A stretch of 64,000 nt of DNA from JBDGYW01 sp964580055 (GTDB taxonomy: Bacteria; Gemmatimonadota; Gemmatimonadetes; Gemmatimonadales; GWC2-71-9), in the NCBI GenBank assembly GCA_964580055.1, contig CAZOJI010000008.1:1-64000 (forward strand). Direction: 5' to 3'. Numbering within the stretch: position 1 is the stretch's first letter; every line of letters starts with the position of its first letter. Made by a program: the position numbers and the translations under genes. The notes beneath the pieces were generated by a model. The model made no database searches, had not been told where the DNA came from, and saw only the letters and a program-made list of their open reading frames with translations. Positions 17,120-24,705 of this stretch are shown in pieces.

Positions 17120-19501
17120 TTGTGGATCACTAGCATGACGGTCGGCTCGGTGGCGGCCGCGGCACTGGCAACCATCACTCAGGTGCCCGGGGGCGGCATG
17201 GATGCAACCGGCAGAGGCTCTACGGCTGATTCTTGCGTATTCAGCGGCCGCAGAGGGCAACTGGAGGTCGCCGCTCCCAGGCTGTTGGAATTCGATGTGC
17301 AGATCGACGGTCGCATGGACGAGGACGCCTGGAACCAGGCAGCTCTACTAACCGACTTCACGCAATACGATCCGGTCGAGGGGATAGAGGCCACAGAGCC
17401 GACCGAGGTGCGAGTCTTCTACTCGTCTGAAGCGATCTATTTCGGAGTGCGGGCCTTCGATAGCCAACCGGACCTGATACTGGCGAACCTGGGCGAGCGT
17501 GACAAGGTAGCCCTGGTCGACGACTGGATTCGGATCTCATTGGACACTTTTGACGACCGGCGTCAGGCGTACGTGTTCTATGTGAACCCGCTGGGCCTCC
17601 AGGCCGATGGGCTGTGGATCGAGGGTATGCAGCGTCACCCGGGGGCTTCCGTGTCGATCGACTACAATCCCGATTTTATATGGGAGTCCGACGGGCGCGT
17701 CAACGCGGCTGGATGGGTTGCGGAGATCAAGATCCCCTACACGACGCTCCGGTTTCGCCATACTGCCGTGCAGAGCTGGGGCATACAGATCGCGCGCGAA
17801 ATCAAGCGCAGTGGTTTCAAGCAGTCATGGGCACCTCTAACCCAGAACGTATCGAACCAGTTGGCTCAGAGCGGACGCCTGGTCGGGCTACGGGAACTAC
17901 ACCCCCGCCGCCTGATGGAGATCAATCCGGTGGTTACCGGGAAACGCGTCGGCCAGTTGGTCGATGACGTCTTCCAACGGGAGGCATTCGAACCGGAATT
18001 CGGGGTGAACGGTCGCCTCGGCATCACACAAGACTTCGTCCTCGACGCAACCGTAAATCCGGATTTCTCGCAAGTTGAGGCAGACGCAAACAGGATCACG
18101 GTCAACGAGAGGTTTGCGCTGTTCTTTCCAGAGAAGAGGCCGTTCTTTCTCGAGGGAACGGAGATCTTCAGAACACCGCGGAACCTGGTGCACACGCGGC
18201 AAATCGCCGATCCCATCGGCGGTGCCAAATTGACGGGCAAGCTCGGCTCATTCAATGTCGGTTACCTCGGCGCGCTCGATGAGGCCCCCAAGACACTCTG
18301 TGGAGAAGAACGCTCCGCGGCATTCAACCTGGTCCGTGCCAGGCGAGACGTGGGAGATGGCTCGACTCTGGGAGTCCTCTATACCGGCAGGTCGGTGCCC
18401 GGCACCGGGAGCTTCAACAGGGTCGTTTCGGGTGACGCCCGCTTCTTGTTCTGGAAGCGATACACCCTGACAACGCAGGTGGCAAACAGCTGGACCTCAG
18501 CGGGTTCGGGAGAACCGACGCACGCGGCACACCTGGTTCACGCGTCGCTGCAGAGAAGTGGTCGCAACTTTCAATTCGAGGCACGGCTCGAAGACGTGCA
18601 CGAGGACTTCGGGACAGAGAGCGGCTTCATTCCACGCGTTGGTGACACCGAACTGTTCGGCCGCATACGGTTCGCCAGCTTCGGCAAACCTGGTGCGGTG
18701 GTGGAACAAATCGGCCTCGGAATCAACGGCAATGTGTTCTACAACCACGAGGAGTTTTGGGCCGGCGGGCGCCCGTTCGAGGGTGAGGTTGAGCTTCATC
18801 CGTCGCTCAATCTTCGCGGCGGTCGCTCCTTCTGGTTCATACTGCGTGATGGTTACTTCCGGTTCAGGCCCGAGGACTATGGCGGGTACGAGGTCTTGGA
18901 CGAAAACGGTGAGTCTCAGGTCTATTTGGTGCCTGAAGAGCTAGCGCACATGCTGGCATTGGGGTTCATACCTCGGATTCGAATAACGAGTGACCTGCAC
19001 CTCAACGGCCGCATGTACTATAGGGAGATCCCCATCTACGTGGAGGGGGGACGAGGTGTGGAGGTGCAGACGGCCCCCAATGTCACGGTTCGACTCACTA
19101 CAGCGGCGCAGTTGTCGTTCGACTACACCTACTCTCGTTTGTGGCGGCGGCGGGACAAGACGGTGTTTTCGACAACACACATACCCCGCACGCGTCTGCA
19201 ATATCAGTTTTCCAAGCCGTTGATGGTTCGTGCGCTGGTGCAGTACTCGCTAGAGGAGCGAGACGCACTGAGGGACCCCACTACCGAACGACCGATCTTG
19301 ATATCGGGAAGTGAGCAGGGCGCAACCGAATCGGGGAGGTTCGAGGCGCAATTCCTTCTCAAATATGAGCCATCACCGGGCACGGTATTCTTCATCGGCT
19401 ACAATAGGCTCATGAGCGGTCTGGCAAACGTGCGCTTGTCGCGAATGGATCTGGTTGGTGAAGGGCTATTCGTGAAGGCGAGCTATCTGCTGCGCCGATA
19501 A
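17120..19501 (+). CDS. DUF5916 outer-membrane protein with CBM9-like N-terminal domain
   Basis: A 793-residue protein from a GTG at 17120 with a short signal-like N-terminus. Residues 45-250 resemble the family 9 carbohydrate-binding/DOMON-like domain (DVQIDGRMDEDAW, FYSSEAIYFGVRAFDSQ, DDWIRISLDTFDDRRQAY, GWVAEIKIPYTTLRF). The rest has alternating aromatic strands typical of a beta-barrel (FFPEKRPFFLEGTEIF, KLTGKLGSFNVGYL) and ends in an aromatic-poor strand SYLLRR. This is the DUF5916 layout, common in Gemmatimonadota, Bacteroidota and others, often near peptidases. Its function is unknown; uptake or surface binding of polymers is a reasonable guess. It is divergent from the S9 peptidase. 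Confidence 0.85.
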   Translation: MWITSMTVGSVAAAALATITQVPGGGMDATGRGSTADSCVFSGRRGQLEVAAPRLLEFDVQIDGRMDEDAWNQAALLTDFTQYDPVEGIEATEPTEVRVFYSSEAIYFGVRAFDSQPDLILANLGERDKVALVDDWIRISLDTFDDRRQAYVFYVNPLGLQADGLWIEGMQRHPGASVSIDYNPDFIWESDGRVNAAGWVAEIKIPYTTLRFRHTAVQSWGIQIAREIKRSGFKQSWAPLTQNVSNQLAQSGRLVGLRELHPRRLMEINPVVTGKRVGQLVDDVFQREAFEPEFGVNGRLGITQDFVLDATVNPDFSQVEADANRITVNERFALFFPEKRPFFLEGTEIFRTPRNLVHTRQIADPIGGAKLTGKLGSFNVGYLGALDEAPKTLCGEERSAAFNLVRARRDVGDGSTLGVLYTGRSVPGTGSFNRVVSGDARFLFWKRYTLTTQVANSWTSAGSGEPTHAAHLVHASLQRSGRNFQFEARLEDVHEDFGTESGFIPRVGDTELFGRIRFASFGKPGAVVEQIGLGINGNVFYNHEEFWAGGRPFEGEVELHPSLNLRGGRSFWFILRDGYFRFRPEDYGGYEVLDENGESQVYLVPEELAHMLALGFIPRIRITSDLHLNGRMYYREIPIYVEGGRGVEVQTAPNVTVRLTTAAQLSFDYTYSRLWRRRDKTVFSTTHIPRTRLQYQFSKPLMVRALVQYSLEERDALRDPTTERPILISGSEQGATESGRFEAQFLLKYEPSPGTVFFIGYNRLMSGLANVRLSRMDLVGEGLFVKASYLLRR

Positions 19502-19508
19502 ACAAGCA

Positions 19509-20732
19509 CTAACCCCCTAGCGCGGCGGCAAGCAAAGTCACGTACCTTGCCGTGGACATGAGTGCGCTCCGGCTGGCCCATTCCTCGGCTGTTCCTCTTG
19601 CTCCCCCTCGACCTCCGCCCAAACCGATTGCCGGCACACCCCGTCCCACCGCGACATTCATGTTCGAGGAACCTGCATTAGACAAGCTCGGGTCGTAGCC
19701 CAAATACCGCGCGGCTGCCACCGCTGTGCAAACCAGGTGAGAATCCCGCGCTCCCGGGATCTGTCCTCCCGGCGTCAACTGAAAAGGCACCATTTCGAAA
19801 CCTATGGTAGTTTCCTGCGATACTTCATCGAGTATTACCCGGACCTCGCTTTCTATGTTCTCGATGACATCCATGTCGAGCGAACGCACGTCCAGTGAGA
19901 ACCACCCCGAGTCGGGTTTGTGGTTGAAGACGATGCCGCTGTTCAGCATGGCCACGTTGACTCTGGTGCGGGTGGAGTCGCTGCATGCTGCGGCCGGTAG
20001 CGACAGAATTCTGTCCACGGCGCGTCCTATAGCCTGGTTTACGTTCGGGAGACCACCTCTCAACGTGTGTCCAGGTGGGCCGTGTGCCACCACCCGCCAC
20101 CAGTGAATTCCGATTGCGCCGTAGGATATGCTGTGGCCGTCGCCCAACACATCCACGAACGCTTCGGCGCGGTCTCGGTAGCGATCGAATATGACCTTCA
20201 TTCCCACCAGCCCGGTTTCCTCTTGGGCAACGGCGGCGAAGACCAGGTCGTGTTCGGGTTGATAATCGGCTTGGACGAGGGCTTCCGCCGCCGTGATCAG
20301 GGCCACGGTGGTGAGTGACGTGTTGGTTCCGGGGCCGGCCACCCTTTCCGCCGTGATCCTCGGAGGACCGCTCGCCGCACGCTGGTGTTGTGCGACGCCA
20401 GCCAGGTCATCGAGCGTGGAGATGAACACGATGGCACGGCCTGAACGTCCGGGGATTCGACCCACCGCGTTGGGTGCGTCATCGACGTGGACATCAGAGA
20501 GACCTATGGAGCGCATGCGTGCGGCAACCGCGGCCGCACGTTCGTGTTCGTGCCCCGACGGAGAGATTATGGCACCAAGTTCGCTCAAGAACTGCGCGGC
20601 CTGGCTGGTGCGGGTATCCACAAACTGAATCGCTGATTGGACTCGAGTGTCTGCGATTGCCGAGCGGATCTCGCTCGGTGCTTGTTGGAGCGAAAACGTA
20701 GCTACCAGGAAAACGCCGAAGAGACAGTTCAT
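19509..20732 (-). CDS. M20 peptidase homologue lacking the metal ligands
   Basis: A 407-residue protein with a short hydrophobic N-terminus and an M20-like architecture: PSGHEHERAAAVAARM at the start, the EETG pair (171-172), the lid-domain GPPGHTLRGGLPN, and a terminal GVPAIGLGGGRGG-EEW segment. The usual zinc ligands are replaced. HxD becomes T106-L-D108, the bridging GPG-x-x-D becomes G-P-G-T-N-T138, the V-D-G ligand is L196, and the final His before EEW is R379 or G380. With the ligands gone it is unlikely to be a zinc aminopeptidase. It could be a binding protein or a decaying gene, though the frame is intact. It is convergent with the DUF5916 gene, seven bases away. Confidence 0.82.
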   Translation of the reverse strand: MNCLFGVFLVATFSLQQAPSEIRSAIADTRVQSAIQFVDTRTSQAAQFLSELGAIISPSGHEHERAAAVAARMRSIGLSDVHVDDAPNAVGRIPGRSGRAIVFISTLDDLAGVAQHQRAASGPPRITAERVAGPGTNTSLTTVALITAAEALVQADYQPEHDLVFAAVAQEETGLVGMKVIFDRYRDRAEAFVDVLGDGHSISYGAIGIHWWRVVAHGPPGHTLRGGLPNVNQAIGRAVDRILSLPAAACSDSTRTRVNVAMLNSGIVFNHKPDSGWFSLDVRSLDMDVIENIESEVRVILDEVSQETTIGFEMVPFQLTPGGQIPGARDSHLVCTAVAAARYLGYDPSLSNAGSSNMNVAVGRGVPAIGLGGGRGGARGTAEEWASRSALMSTARYVTLLAAALGG

Positions 20733-20941
20733 CTTTCCATTCCAGTCTCAGTAATAGTCGCGGGTCACTGACAGCTATCAATGTCTCGGTCTCGGCGGGC
20801 GGCCGCAAGACAATGAGACGATGACGCGTTCGGAAACGTGGCGCTCGCCGTTGACAGGTCTCTCGGCAGAACTCTTGGGAAGTGTGTACTGCGGGAAACT
20901 GCACCGCGGCCACTGTCTTGCGACAGCATTGGTGTTGAGCA

Positions 20942-21015
<74 letters not shown>

Positions 21016-21033
21016 AAACAAACTTCCAAAAGC

Positions 21034-21105
21034 GAACATCCAACAATGAACTCAGAACGCGAACGAATTGGACGTTGATTGTTGAGTGTTGGACATTGGA
21101 TGTTC
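21034..21105. repeat. Inverted repeat of TTGGAT-type units between tRNA genes
   Basis: GAACATCCAA (21034-21043) is perfectly inverted as TTGGATGTTC (21096-21105). The interior is made of related short units (TTGGAC, TTGATTG, TTGAGT, TTGGAC, ATTGGAT), giving a long imperfect hairpin. It fills the gap between tRNA-Arg(CCG) and tRNA-Pro. It differs from the GGCGGTAGG family in the other gaps. Confidence 0.75.
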
Positions 21106-21110
21106 AACAG

Positions 21111-21185
21111 TCGGGGCGCCCGGATTTGAACCGGGGACCTCCTGCTCCCGAAGCAGGCGCGCTAACCGGACTGCGCTACGCCCCG
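21111..21185 (-). tRNA. tRNA-Pro (CGG)
   Basis: Acceptor CGGGGCG/CGCCCCG with discriminator A, anticodon stem CCTGC/GCAGG around loop TTCGGGA (anticodon CGG), and T-arm CCCGG-TTCAAAT-CCGGG. 75 nucleotides without encoded CCA. Confidence 0.95.
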
Positions 21186-21195
21186 TAGGCCGGAA

Positions 21196-21252
21196 GGGCG
21201 GTAGGAGTCTTCGGTTCATCGCCGGAACAACCTACCGCCCTACCGCCCTACC
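21196..21252. repeat. GGCGGTAGG-family repeat, inverted pair
   Basis: GGGCGGTAGG (21196-21205) is inverted exactly as CCTACCGCCC at 21231-21240, which runs on as further CTACCGCC units to the next tRNA. The element fills almost the whole gap between tRNA-Pro and tRNA-Arg(ACG). Confidence 0.85.
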
Positions 21253-21253
21253 A

Positions 21254-21327
21254 CGCGCCCAGGAGGACTCGAACCCCCAGCCTTTTGGTCCGTAGCCAAA
21301 CGCTCTATCCAATTGAGCTATGGGCGC
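21254..21327 (-). tRNA. tRNA-Arg (ACG)
   Basis: Acceptor GCGCCCA/TGGGCGC, anticodon stem TTTGG/CCAAA around CTACGGA (anticodon ACG, expected to be edited to ICG), and a T-arm with GTTCGAGTC. 74 nucleotides including the discriminator G. An ACG arginine tRNA implies a TadA deaminase elsewhere in the genome. Confidence 0.95.
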
Positions 21328-21335
21328 TTTGGGTG

Positions 21336-21383
21336 TTTTTCCCGGCGACAACGTGCGTTTCGCCAAATCGTCGCGGGAAAAAA
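21336..21383. repeat. Long inverted repeat in the Arg-Val tRNA gap
   Basis: TTTTTCCCG-GCGAC (21336-21349) pairs with GTCGC-GGGAAAAA (21370-21383), with one bulged G. The T tract lies on the 5' side and the A tract on the 3' side on both strands, so the arms pair end to end and no free U tract follows. It is therefore not a standard terminator; it may separate the two halves of the tRNA cluster or be a processing structure. Confidence 0.6.
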
Positions 21384-21422
21384 GTTGTTAGCTCGTGCCG
21401 CAGGTACAACCCTCGTTCCAAG

Positions 21423-21496
21423 TGGGCGGTACAAGATTCGAACTTGTGGCCTCTACGATGTCAACGTAGCGCTCTAACCAACTGAGCTAACCGCCC
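21423..21496 (-). tRNA. tRNA-Val (GAC)
   Basis: Acceptor GGGCGGT/ACCGCCC with discriminator A, anticodon stem CTACG/CGTAG around TTGACAT (anticodon GAC), and T-arm ACAAG-TTCGAAT-CTTGT. Complete cloverleaf of 74 nucleotides. Confidence 0.95.
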
Positions 21497-21502
21497 GGCA
21501 AA

Positions 21503-21597
21503 GGTCGGTAGATCGGTAAGGCGGTAAGGCGGTAGGTCGGTAAGAGACATCGGATCCAATACCATGACTCCTAACCGCCCTACCGCCCTACCGCCCA
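21503..21597. repeat. GGCGGTAGG-family repeat, two opposed runs
   Basis: The left run consists of GGTCGGTAG, ATCGGTAAG, GCGGTAAGG and CGGTAGG units (about 21503-21545). The right run is the reverse complement family, CTAACCGCCCTACCGCCC to 21597. About 25 unique bases separate them. The two runs can form a long stem. The element fills the Val-fMet tRNA gap. Confidence 0.85.
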
Positions 21598-21599
21598 AG

Positions 21600-21673
21600 T
21601 AGCGGGGGTGGGATTTGAACCCACGACCTCCGGGTTATGAGCCCGGCGAGCTACCAGACTGCTCCACCCCGCG
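21600..21673 (-). tRNA. Initiator tRNA-fMet (CAT)
   Basis: Acceptor CGCGGGG faces CCCCGCT, leaving the C1xU72 mismatch that marks bacterial initiator tRNA. The anticodon stem has three G:C pairs next to the loop (CCGGG-CTCATAA-CCCGG), another initiator hallmark; the anticodon is CAT. T-arm GTGGG-TTCAAAT-CCCAC. Confidence 0.96.
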
Positions 21674-21714
21674 TCGATTGTCCGGCTAGACCATTAGTCT
21701 ACGCCTAGCCCGGT

Positions 21715-21733
21715 ACCCCTACCGCCCTACCAG
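21715..21733. repeat. Short GGCGGTAGG-family copy between fMet and Gly tRNAs
   Basis: A short run, CCCCTACCGCCCTACCAG, next to the tRNA-Gly gene. It matches the right-hand arms of the larger copies at 21231 and 21571. A similar remnant, CTACCGCCCGTCCGCCCTAC, fills 21813-21832 in the Gly-Ala gap. Confidence 0.65.
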
Positions 21734-21806
21734 AGCGGGAAACGGGACTCGAACCCGCGACCCCAACCTTGGCAAGGTTGTGCTCTACCAGCTGAGCTAT
21801 TCCCGC
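21734..21806 (-). tRNA. tRNA-Gly (GCC)
   Basis: Acceptor GCGGGAA/TTCCCGC with discriminator T (U), anticodon stem CAACC/GGTTG around TTGCCAA (anticodon GCC), and T-stem GCGGG/CCCGT with one G-U pair. 73 nucleotides. Confidence 0.95.
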
Positions 21807-21834
21807 TGAAACTCTACCGCCCGTCCGCCCTACA

Positions 21835-21907
<73 letters not shown>

Positions 21908-22080
21908 GTTATATTGATCGTCCCAGGGGTATGATCCTACCGGAACATGGCAAGCTACTTCGGCAATTTGGGGGTGTCAAGTTACGCACCCTGGATCGTC
22001 GAACTTCTTGTGCCGCATGGGGTAATGAAACTAGGCCGCGTTTACGGAAAGGAACGAGGCCATGATCTAACATCAACGAT

Positions 22081-22111
22081 CCGCGGGCTACCCCTTGCGG
22101 CCCGCGGTTTT
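22081..22111 (+). terminator. Terminator-like hairpin in the sigma-factor leader
   Basis: CCGCGGGC (22081-22088) pairs perfectly with GCCCGCGG (22100-22107) and is followed by TTTT. It stands 19 bases before the sigma factor start and 173 bases after the divergent tRNA-Ala gene, with no plus-strand gene before it. It may be an attenuator, the end of a small RNA, or block transcription entering the sigma gene. The rest of the 21908-22129 gap shows nothing I can name. Confidence 0.55.
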
Positions 22112-22129
22112 AGGGTTCATATAGGACGT

Positions 22130-23032
22130 ATGACGACACAGAAACAACCCAAAGAGAGGAAGAGACGCCGCCGCAGAACCGCACCAGTAATAGCGGTCAG
22201 CGAGGACGATAGGGACCTTCTCGACCAGTATCTATTTGAAGTGAGCAAGACACCCCTGCTCACACCTCCAGAGGAGATCGAACTGGCGAAGAAGGTCAGA
22301 GCCGGCGACCAGGCGGCAATGCAGGAACTCGCGAAGCGGAATCTCCGGTTCGTGATCTCAGTGGCAAAGAAATACCAGAACCGGGGTTTGCCTCTTACTG
22401 ATCTGATTGGTGAGGGGAACGTCGGCCTGCTCACGGCCGCCCGGAAGTTTGATCCTGACCAGGGGGTCAAGTTTATTTCCTACGCAGTTTGGTGGATCAG
22501 GCAGGCGATACTGGCATCGCTGGCTCGGCAAGGCCGTACAGTGCGCGTTCCGCTCAACCGCACCGCCGATCTGTCCAAGATCGTCAAGACTGCCGAAGCT
22601 TTGCGTCAGGAGTTGCGGCGCGAGCCGACGCCGGAAGAGATCTCGTCTGCAACGACGCTGTCACTCGAAGTGGTGCAGTCGCTGGCGGCACTGAATACCG
22701 GTGAAGTACGTTTGGATGCGCCGCTAGACCCCGACGGGGACCGGGCCCTCATTGAGCGTTTCATAGCAGAGGACCTGCCCGACACTGAGGAAAGAACCAT
22801 GGAGCGTTTCCTCAGTGACGAGGTTGAGGAGGCCCTCAAGTCTCTGCCGGCTAGGGATGCGCGGGTGCTCCGCTTGTACTTCGGCCTCGACGGCGGTAGG
22901 GAACACACGCTGGAGGAGATTGGCGGTATGCTTGGTGTAACGCGCGAACGCGTCCGCCAGCTGCGTGACCGGGCCCTCAAACGACTTCGAGAGGGAGAAG
23001 TAGGCAAGGCGTTGGCCAGCTTCGCGGCTTAG
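22130..23032 (+). CDS. RpoD-like sigma-70 factor
   Basis: About 300 residues from ATG 22130 (MTTQKQPKERKRRRRR), which has AGGAC nearby; the open frame upstream lacks conservation. It contains sigma region 1.2 (DQYLFEVSKTPLLTPPEEIELA), region 2 with LVISVAKKY-like core helix, DLIGEGNVGLLTAARKFD and FISYAVWWIRQAI for -10 recognition, region 3 (EPTPEEISSAT), and region 4 with TLEEIGGMLGVTRERVRQLRDRALKRLR for -35 recognition. No region 1.1 or long non-conserved insert is present, so the protein is short like group 2 or compact primary sigma factors. Whether it is the housekeeping sigma cannot be decided here. Confidence 0.88.
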   Translation: MTTQKQPKERKRRRRRTAPVIAVSEDDRDLLDQYLFEVSKTPLLTPPEEIELAKKVRAGDQAAMQELAKRNLRFVISVAKKYQNRGLPLTDLIGEGNVGLLTAARKFDPDQGVKFISYAVWWIRQAILASLARQGRTVRVPLNRTADLSKIVKTAEALRQELRREPTPEEISSATTLSLEVVQSLAALNTGEVRLDAPLDPDGDRALIERFIAEDLPDTEERTMERFLSDEVEEALKSLPARDARVLRLYFGLDGGREHTLEEIGGMLGVTRERVRQLRDRALKRLREGEVGKALASFAA

Positions 23033-23063
23033 GCCCAAACACCATCCACAACCTGTGAGCCGG

Positions 23064-23096
23064 GAGGCCGGGGCGAACCGCGCCCTGGCCTCTTTG
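23064..23096 (+). terminator. Rho-independent terminator after the sigma factor gene
   Basis: GAGGCC-G-GGGCG pairs with CGCCC-T-GGCCTC (G-U in the middle) across a five-base loop and is followed by a T-rich TCTTTGG. It is 31 bases after the sigma gene stop and before mlaE. Confidence 0.75.
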
Positions 23097-23120
23097 GTAT
23101 GCCGTGGATAGATTCGCGTT

Positions 23121-23882
23121 GTGTATCACTTCGTGACAAACAACGTTGCCGGCGGCCTCAAGGCCGTGGGTAGGTGGGGGCGATTCTTGGCAGAGACCGC
23201 CCGCGGGTTGCGCGAGGTCAGTGTCTGGTCGACGCTGACCGCCGTGCAGATGCGGCGGATCGGAGTTCAATCGCTTCCGATCGCCTTGTTCATTGCGGTC
23301 TTCACCGGGATGGTACTGGCACTGCTCTCGTCCTACACACTCACGGGTGCGGTGCCGCTCTACTTCGTGGGTACGCTGGTTGGCAAAGCGGTGATGGTTG
23401 AATTGGCTCCGGTCCTGACGGGGCTTGCGCTGGCTGGCCGTGTGGGTGCAAATATTACTGCCGAACTCGGTACCATGCGAGTGACGGAACAGGTGGACGC
23501 ATTGGAAACTCTCGCATATGATCCATTTTCGTTCCTGGTCGTACCTCGAGTTCTCGCGGCAACTTTCATGTTTCCTGTTGTGATCGCCTTCGCGATGGCC
23601 ACAGGGGTTGCTTCGGGTTGGTTGACGGCAATCAATCTCCTGGATCTGTCGTCCGTGGAGTTCGTAAAGGGACTGCGGCTCTTCCACGAGTTCAAGGACA
23701 TCTGGTTCGGGCTGGTCAAGAGCATGTCCTTTGGTTTGGTCATCGCGCTGATAGGCTGCAGAATGGGACTCACGACGCAGGGCGGGGCGGAGGGAGTCGG
23801 TCGCTCCACAATGCAGTCCGTAGTGTTCGGGGCGCAGATGATCCTGGTTCTGGATGCTTTTTGGGCTGTGATCTTGCTATGA
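23121..23882 (+). CDS. mlaE: MlaE-family ABC permease
   Basis: A 253-residue inner-membrane protein of the MlaE/TtgB family. It shows five to six hydrophobic helices and family motifs FTGMVLALLSSYTL, KAVMVELAPVLTGLALAGRVG and NITAELGTMRVTEQVDALE. The permease moves phospholipids (or sterol-like lipids in other lineages) between inner and outer membrane with MlaF and MlaD. Start is GTG 23121. It leads an mlaE-mlaF-mlaD operon; no mlaB or mlaC is seen here. A terminator isolates it from the sigma factor gene. Confidence 0.92.
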   Translation: MYHFVTNNVAGGLKAVGRWGRFLAETARGLREVSVWSTLTAVQMRRIGVQSLPIALFIAVFTGMVLALLSSYTLTGAVPLYFVGTLVGKAVMVELAPVLTGLALAGRVGANITAELGTMRVTEQVDALETLAYDPFSFLVVPRVLAATFMFPVVIAFAMATGVASGWLTAINLLDLSSVEFVKGLRLFHEFKDIWFGLVKSMSFGLVIALIGCRMGLTTQGGAEGVGRSTMQSVVFGAQMILVLDAFWAVILL

Positions 23883-23940
23883 TCGTGGCGAGTCCGGTTG
23901 CGCGACGCGGCACCATGTGCATATCCAAGCGCGATGCCCC

Positions 23941-24705
23941 ATGATAACGTTCCGGGAAGTTTACAAGAGCTTCGGACCCAAAAAGGTGTTGGAGGGTTTT
24001 TCCTTGGAAGTCCCGGATGGGGAGACCACGGTAGTGATTGGGTACTCTGGCACAGGTAAGAGTGTTGCCCTGAAGCACGTAGTGGGACTAATCGCACCAG
24101 ACTCGGGAGGCGTGGAGGTCGACGGCAAGACGGTTCACGAGTTGGAACGGGAGGAGCTGAGCGAACTGAGGTCCACCATAGGCTTTGTGTTCCAGTTCGC
24201 AGCACTGTTCGACTCGATGACGGTTGAGGAGAATATCACCCTTGGATTGAAACGTCAGCGCTTACAACCGCGGGAAATGGAAAATCGCGTACGCGACTCC
24301 CTGGCGCTGGTGGATATGGAAGGAACGGAGGCTCGCTACCCCATCGAACTTTCCGGGGGTATGCGCAAACGTGTTGGAATCGCCCGCGCAATTGCACTGC
24401 GGCCGCGCTACATTCTCTACGATGAACCGACATCGGGTCTGGATCCGGTGACTTCGGCAGTTATCAATCAGCTGATGGTCAAGACCCGCGAAAAGTTGGG
24501 TGTGACCGGGCTCGTTGTGACCCACGACATGAGCAGCGCGTTCACGGTGGGCGATCGGGTCGCCATGCTTTACAAAGGAGCCATCAGACAAGTCGGCCCG
24601 GCGGAGCGAATGCGAGATACGCATGATCCCATAGTGCGACAGTTCATAGACGGGAGGCCTGAAGCTGCCGATGATGCTGAACAGGCCACAGTAAAGGTGC
24701 TGTAA
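23941..24705 (+). CDS. mlaF: MlaF-family ABC ATPase
   Basis: A 254-residue ATPase. Walker A is GYSGTGKSV, the Q-loop region is FVFQFAALFDSMTVEEN, the signature is LSGGMRKRVGIARA, Walker B is YILYDEPTSGLDP, and the switch histidine is in VVTHDMSSA. FAALFDSMTV and the GLDPVTS run are typical of MlaF. I chose ATG 23941 because it gives the usual MITFREVYKSFG start; an ATG eight codons upstream has no ribosome site advantage. It follows mlaE by 58 bases and abuts mlaD. Confidence 0.93.
   Translation: MITFREVYKSFGPKKVLEGFSLEVPDGETTVVIGYSGTGKSVALKHVVGLIAPDSGGVEVDGKTVHELEREELSELRSTIGFVFQFAALFDSMTVEENITLGLKRQRLQPREMENRVRDSLALVDMEGTEARYPIELSGGMRKRVGIARAIALRPRYILYDEPTSGLDPVTSAVINQLMVKTREKLGVTGLVVTHDMSSAFTVGDRVAMLYKGAIRQVGPAERMRDTHDPIVRQFIDGRPEAADDAEQATVKVL

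Noticed and set aside
21336..21383. Rho-independent terminator between tRNA-Val and tRNA-Arg
   Set aside because: The T tracts are part of the stem on the 5' side of each strand, so no U tract follows the hairpin.
22977..23687. A 236-codon minus-strand frame opposite mlaE
   Set aside because: It is antisense to a well-supported permease and lacks any domain.
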